From: JADJPO01 sp963828555
Lineage (GTDB): Bacteria; Actinomycetota; Actinomycetes; Actinomycetales; Kineosporiaceae
Reading direction: 5' to 3'
Assembly (NCBI GenBank): GCA_963828555.1
Contig: CAWHEL010000004.1
Location: forward strand, 1,488,001 to 1,552,000
Length of the DNA: 64,000 nt
The notes beneath the pieces were generated by a model that did no database searches, was not told the DNA's origin, and saw only the letters and a list, made by a program, of their open reading frames with translations. Made by a program: the position numbers and the translations under genes. Positions 59,059 through 64,000 of the stretch are shown here, one piece after another. Within the stretch, counting starts at the first letter, position 1, and each line of letters begins with the position of its first letter.

Positions 59059-60048
59059 ATGACCACTCGCATCTTCACCGGACTCAAGCCCACCGGGCAG
59101 TTGCAGCTCGGCAACTACCTGGGCGCCATCCGCCCGCTGCTCGACCTCGTCGCCGATCCGGGCAACGCTCCGCTCGTCTGCGTCGTCGATCTGCACGCGC
59201 TGACCGTCGAACACGACCCCGCGCAGCTGCGCGCGCTCACCCTGGAGCTGGCCGCGACGCTGCTGGCCTGCGGCCTCGACGCCCGCGCCCGGCTGTTCGT
59301 GCAGTCCACGGTGCCGGCGCACACCGAGCTCTGCTACCTGCTGGAGAGCACCGCCGCCTACGGCGAGATGACCCGGATGGTGCAGTTCAAGGAGAAGCGC
59401 CGGCGGCAGGAGTCGCCGCGGTTGTCGCTGCTCACCTACCCGGCACTGATGGCCGCGGACATCCTGGTGCACCGCACGGACGTGGTGCCGGTGGGCGACG
59501 ACCAGCGCCAACATCTCGAACTCGCCACTACTCTGGCCCGGCGGTTCAACGCCCGTTACGGCGACGCGCTCACGGTGCCGCGCGGGGTCACCCGGGTGGA
59601 GGCCGCCCGGATCAAGGACTTTCGCGATCCCACGAGCAAGATGGGCAAGACCGGGTCCGACGGAGCCGGGGTGATCTTCCTGCTGGACGACGCCGACACC
59701 ATCGCCGCCAAGGTCCGGCGCGCGGTCACCGACCACGACCCGGTGCTGGAGTACGACCCTGTGGCCCGGCCGGGAGTGGCGAACCTGGCGGTGGTGCTCG
59801 GCGCCCTCACCGGCGTCGAGCCGGCTCAGTCGCTGACCGGGCTGCACGGGTCCGCCGCACTCAAACAGGCGGTGGCCGAGGTCCTCGTGGACACCCTGGC
59901 GCCGATCCAGGGGCGGTTCCGCGAACTCACCGAAGACCCCGCCGAGATCCTCGGCGTGCTGCGCGCGGGGCGTGATGCGGTGACGGCCGGAGCATCGGAC
60001 ACGGTTGCCACGGCGCGGGAGGCGATGGGCCTCGTGTCGGTCACCTGA
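59059..60048 (+). CDS. trpS: Tryptophanyl-tRNA synthetase
   Basis: A 329 residue class I synthetase that charges tRNA-Trp. The HIGH-type motif reads PTGQLQLGNYLGA and the Trp-binding region includes QSTVPAHTELCYLLESTA. The KMSKS loop reads SKMGKTGSDGAG, so Ser is replaced by Gly and the last Ser by Thr. The PGVANL block near the C-terminus is as usual. An AGGAGACC site precedes the ATG. The attenuator and variant KMSKS loop suggest it may be an auxiliary, regulated TrpRS, but a second trpS cannot be checked from this window. Confidence 0.95.
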   Translation: MTTRIFTGLKPTGQLQLGNYLGAIRPLLDLVADPGNAPLVCVVDLHALTVEHDPAQLRALTLELAATLLACGLDARARLFVQSTVPAHTELCYLLESTAAYGEMTRMVQFKEKRRRQESPRLSLLTYPALMAADILVHRTDVVPVGDDQRQHLELATTLARRFNARYGDALTVPRGVTRVEAARIKDFRDPTSKMGKTGSDGAGVIFLLDDADTIAAKVRRAVTDHDPVLEYDPVARPGVANLAVVLGALTGVEPAQSLTGLHGSAALKQAVAEVLVDTLAPIQGRFRELTEDPAEILGVLRAGRDAVTAGASDTVATAREAMGLVSVT

Positions 60049-60144
60049 GCTCTTCACCTTAACTCCCGCGCGGAGAAGGAGTGACCAGAGCGACATGAAA
60101 CCGATTCTCTGACAACGTTTTCCACGGGTCTTCACTCGAGCTGA

Positions 60145-60167
60145 CTGTCGGTGGTCGCGGCTAGCGT
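60145..60167 (+). promoter_or_regulatory. PafBC-type promoter of the DUF222/HNH gene
   Basis: CTGTCGGTG, eight bases, then TAGCGT, ending 7 nt before the ATG at 60175. It matches TTGTCRGTG-N8-TAnnnT at all but the first base. Genes of the related 13E12 repeat family are DNA-damage inducible in mycobacteria, as I recall. Confidence 0.78.
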
Positions 60168-60174
60168 TCACCTC

Positions 60175-61921
60175 ATGGAACCCGACCAGGACACCGCGGA
60201 CGACGCCGGACACGGCGTCGTCCCGCAGCCTGTTGTGGTCAAGACCCTGGCCCGGATCGGGAACGACGTGGCCCTTCTGCAGTCGGCGCCCACGTTGTGC
60301 CTGTCCGATGCCGAACTACGAACGGCCGTGGAGCAGACCGCCCGGATGCGCGCCCGGTTGGAGGCCGGCTATCTGCACCTCCTCGCCTCTCTCGACAGCC
60401 GGCCGGATGGGGTTCCCGGGGCCGCGACCGGATCGGCCGGGGCCACGTTCCTGGTGCACGCGGTCACCATGTCGCCCGGCCAAGCCCACCTGGATGTGAA
60501 GGTCGCCCATGCGCTCGATGCCGACGGCGCCGGCATCACCCCGGAGAATGCGGCGATGGCCGACCTCCGCGGCACCGGCCTACCCTGCGTCGGTGCAGCA
60601 CTGGCGGCCGGGGAGATCTCTCGCGCTCATGCCAATGTCGCCTACCGGTGCCTGGACAGGATCCCTCAGCACCTCCTGACCGACGTCGGAGAGGACGGCC
60701 TGAGCGGGGCCGCGCGGGTCGATGAGTTCCTGGCCGACCACTCGAGACGGCTCGCGCCCACCACCACCCGCGGGCTGGCCAAGCAGCTTCTCGCCCTGCT
60801 CGACCCCGATGGCAGCGACCGGTACGACCCCGATGCGTTCACCCGCCGCCGGCTCTGCTACGGCGCCGACAGCACCGGCATGCTCACCGGCGATTTCGCC
60901 CTCGACCCGGCCGCCGCTGCCACGTTCCGGGCCGCGCTCGAGGCCTACACGAAGCGGCAGTTCGGCTCCCTGAGCGGAGCCGGCGGCGAGCCCGATGGGA
61001 TCACCCCGGACGGGCAGCCGACGCTGCCGCTGCGCGACGAGCGAACTCCTGCCCAGCGCAGGGCTGACGCACTGCACCAGCTCTGCCTCGACGCCATCCA
61101 CGGCACCCCCGGCCGAACCTTGAGGGACGACGGGGTCGAGCAGAGGAGCGAGCACCGCGGGCCCCACCACCCAGGTGAACGTCGTCGCGACGCTCGGACA
61201 GCTCGCCGCCGCCCGGGCAGCGCAACCCGACGCGCTGGATGCCGACGTACTGTCCGGTCCGCTCGACCCAGGAACCTTCGGCCGGCTGTTGTGCGACGCC
61301 GTGCTGTACCCGACCCTGCTCGACCAGCACGGTGCGGTGCTGGTCCCTGGGCGCGACCTCCGCTTCGTCACCGCGGCGCAGAGCCGCGCGTTGATCGCTC
61401 GTGATCGCGGATGCATCGTGCCTGGGTGCAAGGCGCCGCCGTCACGCTGTCAGGCCCACCATGTGGTCTGGTGGCGCAACAACGGCCGGACCGACATCGG
61501 CAGTCTGGCGTTGCTCTGCGACCGTCACCACAGCGCTGTGCACGCCGGGCACTGGACGCTGCAGATGATCGACGGGGTGCCGTGGGTGATTCCACCCGCC
61601 TGGCTCGACCCGAGCGGTGTCCCCCGCCGAAATACCGTGGCCGAGGCCGAACATCGCGCGCGGACGCTCGCGCAGCGGCTCCGCAACCCCCAACTGACCC
61701 TCGACCTGCCCGACGGCCAACCACACAGCGGGAAGGTGGCGGCGCTACTCCACCGGCTCCGGGCCTCGTTCTCACCGATCAGGGTGACACGCTCGACAGT
61801 GGTCCTGACCGGCAGCCGCGGGGCGACGTGCTGTTCGGCCGCCTGCAGCTCCTCCACCGGATGCCGGGTGCCGATGGTCAGGTGCGGAGTCACGCCTCAC
61901 CGCACCACGAGGTGCAGCTGA
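60175..61921 (+). pseudogene. DUF222/HNH endonuclease (13E12-repeat family), frameshifted
   Basis: The first frame encodes a DUF222 domain from ATG 60175 to about 61130 (RMRARLEAGYLHLLASLDSRPDG, LGAAL-type helices, RLAPTTTRGLAKQLLALLDP). The family reading then jumps by one base, near a G4 run at 61132-61135, to the frame STAGPTTQVNVVATLGQLAAA. That frame reaches a complete HNH nuclease motif, CIVPGCKAPPSRCQAHHVVWW with N-x-x-H-H later. The two parts together would make a protein of normal size (about 580 residues). It is therefore a single-base frameshift: a real mutation or a sequencing error. The 3' end runs into a 2H phosphoesterase remnant on the other strand. Confidence 0.82.
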
Positions 61922-62105
61922 ACCGGGCCCCGAACGGCACGTGGTCGGCGAACAGGTCGCGGAGCCGGGCAAGTACCGCGTGATCGATCAGGGCCGCCGG
62001 CATGAAGGGTAAGAGCACCGTGACGTGGGCCGGAACCCCGCTTGCTGCAGAGGAGTCGAGGCGGAGGCGATGGGCCAGCGGGGGCTCAGCGCAGAAGGTG
62101 CGCAC
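61740..62105 (-). pseudogene. 2'-5' RNA ligase-like (2H phosphoesterase) remnant
   Basis: Two halves of a 2H protein are readable in different frames. The first has RLRLDSSAASGVPAHVTVLLPF (first H-x-T motif) and runs to FSCTSWCGE. The second begins directly afterwards with VTPHLTIGTRHPVEELQAAE (second H-x-T motif). In intact proteins some 40 or more residues separate these points, so an internal deletion with frame change has occurred at about 61892. Both catalytic H-x-T motifs survive. The 5' end overlaps the acetyltransferase gene and the 3' part overlaps the end of the HNH gene. Confidence 0.7.
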
Positions 62106-62637
62106 ACGCCACGGTCAGGAAGACACAGGAGTCGGCGAAGGCCAGCTCAGCGCCGGTGCGTGCCCGGACGACGTATCGGTCCTCATAGCCGAGACTGCCG
62201 ACGAAGCCGAGCCGCTCATACAGCCGCCGAGCCCCGTCGTTGGTGGGTTCGACGCCCAGCCCGATCCGGTCGAACCCCCGATCGACGGCCAGGCGCGCGA
62301 GACGGCGGATCACCGCTGTGCCGATCCCCTTGCCCTGCACCGAGTCGACGACGTCCAGGCCGTTGATCTCAGGGACCCCCGGGAAACACGTCTGCACCGA
62401 CTCGGCGGCGCACCCGGCCAGCTTCAGCTCGGCGCGCGCCACGACGGCGCCGTCCAGCCAACCCAGCACGAAGATGCTCTCCCCCGCGGCCTGTCGACGC
62501 AGCCGATCCACCTGGCTGACCGAACCCGGCCAGACCACGAGAAGCTCGCCCACATCCACCTCGCGCGCCGGGCGGATGACCAGCCCGGCCAGGTCTGCAC
62601 TCCGCGCGTCGTCCACCACAGACCGATTCAAGCGCAT
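62086..62637 (-). CDS. GNAT-family N-acetyltransferase
   Basis: A 183 residue single-domain GNAT protein. The acetyl-CoA-binding motif V-Q-G-K-G-I-G-T-A-V-I follows the VVDSV strand, and NDGARRLYERLGFVGSL is the classical motif B. The C-terminal tail beyond about residue 165 overlaps the decayed 2H gene and may be altered. Substrate unknown. Confidence 0.87.
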   Translation of the reverse strand: MRLNRSVVDDARSADLAGLVIRPAREVDVGELLVVWPGSVSQVDRLRRQAAGESIFVLGWLDGAVVARAELKLAGCAAESVQTCFPGVPEINGLDVVDSVQGKGIGTAVIRRLARLAVDRGFDRIGLGVEPTNDGARRLYERLGFVGSLGYEDRYVVRARTGAELAFADSCVFLTVACAHLLR

Positions 62638-62646
62638 GCGGTGCGG

Positions 62647-63198
62647 TCAGGCGCGCTGTTCTCGGCTGAGCACGAACAGGAAGGGATGGGCCGAGCCGCG
62701 CAGGTCCATCGCGCCGAGCACCGTTGCAGCGTCGACCCGGCGGAAGGCGTCGTGGATCGGCAAGGCGTCGTAGCACATCGTCGCGGTGACGACGCCGCGG
62801 TAGGAGGTCATCCGCAGCCTGGCGCGGGGCCGGCGCGTGGTCAGCAACCCCCGAACGGCACGGAACGCCGGCGCGGCGGCAGGCAGGTGCGCCAACGGGG
62901 GGTGGCTCACGAGGAGACCCATCGGCACCCAGCGCGGGTCGATCGCGAACAGTCGCCCGCCACGAGCGGTGAAGAGGAGCGGGTGCGCGGCGTCCACGCT
63001 GTCGAAACGCTTTCCGTACCAGCCGAACCGCTCGAGCAGGCCGTCCAGCGGGTGCCCCGTGGGGAGCTCACGTCCGCGCCAGCTGCCGAGCATCTCCTCA
63101 CACGTCACCACCGGCAGTCCGTCGTAGTACTCCAGGGCCGCTGCACGGTCCGGCCGGAGGCGCAGACCCTCGAGGGCGCTCGCATCCCCACCGATCAC
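62647..63198 (-). CDS. GXWXG/DUF4334 protein
   Basis: A 183 residue protein from GTG 63198. The N-terminal part (CEEMLGSWRGRELPTGHPLDGLLERFGWYGKRF) contains the G-x-W-x-G motif. The C-terminal part (RLRMTSYRGVVTATMCYDALPIHDAFRRVD, then VLGAMDLRG) fits the DUF4334 domain that usually accompanies it. Function unknown. It is coupled by a GTGA overlap to the SRPBCC gene and forms the last gene of the ArsR operon. Confidence 0.85.
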   Translation of the reverse strand: MIGGDASALEGLRLRPDRAAALEYYDGLPVVTCEEMLGSWRGRELPTGHPLDGLLERFGWYGKRFDSVDAAHPLLFTARGGRLFAIDPRWVPMGLLVSHPPLAHLPAAAPAFRAVRGLLTTRRPRARLRMTSYRGVVTATMCYDALPIHDAFRRVDAATVLGAMDLRGSAHPFLFVLSREQRA

Positions 63199-63740
63199 GG
63201 CGACCCCTGCTCGCCGGAACCGTCCATGGCTCGGGCGTACACGGCTTCCGCACCTGAGACGTCGACGTCGACCAGCGGGGTCGACACCTTGCCGTCGTCG
63301 AGCAGTTCGCGCAGATTGGCCAGGCACAGGTGATAGCCGGCAGCTGTCCTGTAGGCGGCTTCGTGCTCGCCGTCCTCCAGCCAGGTGGTGAGTACGAGCA
63401 GGGTCCCCTCGCCGTCCGGCGCGAGGTCGAACCGAACGACGTCGCCGCCCCAGGTGAACTCGAGCACTGCGGGCGGGTCGTAGACCCGCAGCTGACCCGG
63501 CAGCACCGGTTCGGTGATGCCGTACTTCTCGACGTGTGCCGGCCAGAACACGAGCTCGATCGACGCGCGCGGCCGCCGCTCTCCGACGAGATCGCACGGG
63601 AACCACTGAGCCAGGTGCTCGGACTCGGTGATCGCCCGCCAGACCTTCTCTGGCGCATGCCGCAGCGTCCGCTCGAACCGCAGACCGAGCCGATCTCCCT
63701 CCCGCAGCACCGTTCCCAGCAGGTCTGTCTCCGACATCAT
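63195..63740 (-). CDS. SRPBCC/AHSA1-family protein
   Basis: A 181 residue helix-grip protein with the AHSA1 pattern: RTLRHAPEKVWRAITESEHLAQWFPCDL at the start, LEFTWGGDVVRFDLAP in the middle and a long C-terminal helix (GYHLCLANLRELLDDG). Such proteins bind a hydrophobic ligand or partner. In ArsR-SRPBCC pairs they are thought to serve as the regulated partner. The start overlaps the ArsR stop (TGATG), with GGAGGAG just ahead. Confidence 0.9.
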   Translation of the reverse strand: MMSETDLLGTVLREGDRLGLRFERTLRHAPEKVWRAITESEHLAQWFPCDLVGERRPRASIELVFWPAHVEKYGITEPVLPGQLRVYDPPAVLEFTWGGDVVRFDLAPDGEGTLLVLTTWLEDGEHEAAYRTAAGYHLCLANLRELLDDGKVSTPLVDVDVSGAEAVYARAMDGSGEQGSP

Positions 63741-64000
63741 CACTCCTCCATCGTGTCGAGGTGGTGCTCGAGAGCGTCGAGCCGATCGGCCCAGGCCTGC
63801 CGGAACGGCTCGAGCCAAGCGTCCACATCGCGCAGCGCATCCGGCCGGAGCCGGTACACGCGGCGTTGGGCGTCGGCCCGGACGTCGACCAGCCCCGCCG
63901 TCCTCAGGACCCGCAGGTGCTTGGACACACTCGGCTGAGCCAGCCCGACCACGGCGACCAGGTCACCGACCGGTCGAGGGCCGTGGCGCAGCTCCTCGAG
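63740..64000 (-). CDS. ArsR-family transcription regulator (partial)
   Basis: The visible 86 residues cover most of a winged-helix domain: LEELRHGPRPVGDLVAVVGL, the recognition helix QPSVSKHLRVLRTAGLV, the wing, and a C-terminal helix ending EHHLDTMEE. The N-terminus lies beyond the window. No cysteine metal motif is seen in this part. It belongs to the subgroup that is operonic with SRPBCC genes and probably regulates the downstream pair. Confidence 0.88.
   Translation of the reverse strand, partial: LEELRHGPRPVGDLVAVVGLAQPSVSKHLRVLRTAGLVDVRADAQRRVYRLRPDALRDVDAWLEPFRQAWADRLDALEHHLDTMEE

Noticed and set aside
60107..60115. Minus-strand TTGTCAGAG near the HNH gene as another PafBC site.
   Set aside because: No TAnnnT occurs eight bases downstream on that strand, and the downstream gene is trpS in the opposite orientation.
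1..64000. tRNA, rRNA or IS/transposase genes.
   Set aside because: No tRNA-like cloverleaf, rRNA segment or transposase reading frame was recognised on either strand. A dedicated tRNA search was not possible here.

Overview
The window is a 64 kb stretch of very GC-rich chromosome from an actinomycete. It carries the complete Pup-proteasome gene set, PafB/PafC, RbpA, a Tat pair, a split Lnt/Ppm pair and many GTG starts. Several genes have a TAnnnT hexamer 6-8 nt before the start codon, which suggests leaderless transcripts. The gene content would fit Propionibacteriales or a neighbouring order, but I cannot place it more precisely from the sequence alone. No rRNA, tRNA, phage, IS element or CRISPR array is visible.

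Layout. 0-2.6 kb: an ABC exporter pair cut by the window edge and a RecB-like Fe-S nuclease. 2.6-25 kb: a conserved actinobacterial block with M50 protease, TrmI, Mpa/ARC, Dop, Pup, PrcB, PrcA, PafA, two FKBP isomerases, DUF3866, PafB, PafC, TatA, TatC, a lipid kinase and a HelY-type helicase. It is interrupted at 6.8-8.8 kb by small genes and decayed Nudix and DUF402 genes. 25-31 kb: an orphan immunity-like protein, a 5'-3' exonuclease, an Lrp regulator, a membrane protein, and a glycosyltransferase facing a glycogen-debranching-type enzyme. 31-37.4 kb: a lysine-fermentation cluster (kamA, kdd, kamD, kamE, kal) with plsC inserted. 37.8-46 kb: lnt, ppm, fxsA, rbpA, an MFS protein, an M15 peptidase, carbonic anhydrase and a CDF metal transporter. 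46-54.7 kb: assorted accessory genes, including a TetR/ABC operon, a BLUF photoreceptor and NDH-2. 54.7-60 kb: an FGGY kinase operon with two FAD enzymes, and trpS behind a Trp-codon leader peptide. 60-64 kb: a frameshifted DUF222/HNH gene, a deleted 2H phosphoesterase, and an ArsR/SRPBCC/DUF4334 operon.

How it works together. PafB and PafC form the LexA-independent DNA-damage activator of actinobacteria. Three promoters here match its known signature (TTGTCRGTG-N8-TAnnnT): a perfect one before the RecB-like nuclease, a weaker one before pafA, and a near-perfect one before the HNH gene. Other readable control elements are an ECF sigma-R type promoter with a 16 bp palindrome before rbpA, a DtxR/IdeR-like iron box before ndh, a Zur-like palindrome before the CDF gene, a tandem operator-like repeat before dop, and a tryptophan attenuator before trpS.

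Two families of intergenic palindromic repeats occur. Family 1 has three ~82 bp copies and family 2 has two ~50 bp copies. Two family 1 copies sit exactly between convergent genes. I did not find a clearly new defence or biosynthetic system. The most useful leads are the PafBC promoter set, the trpS attenuator, the variant lysine-fermentation cluster and the repeat families.
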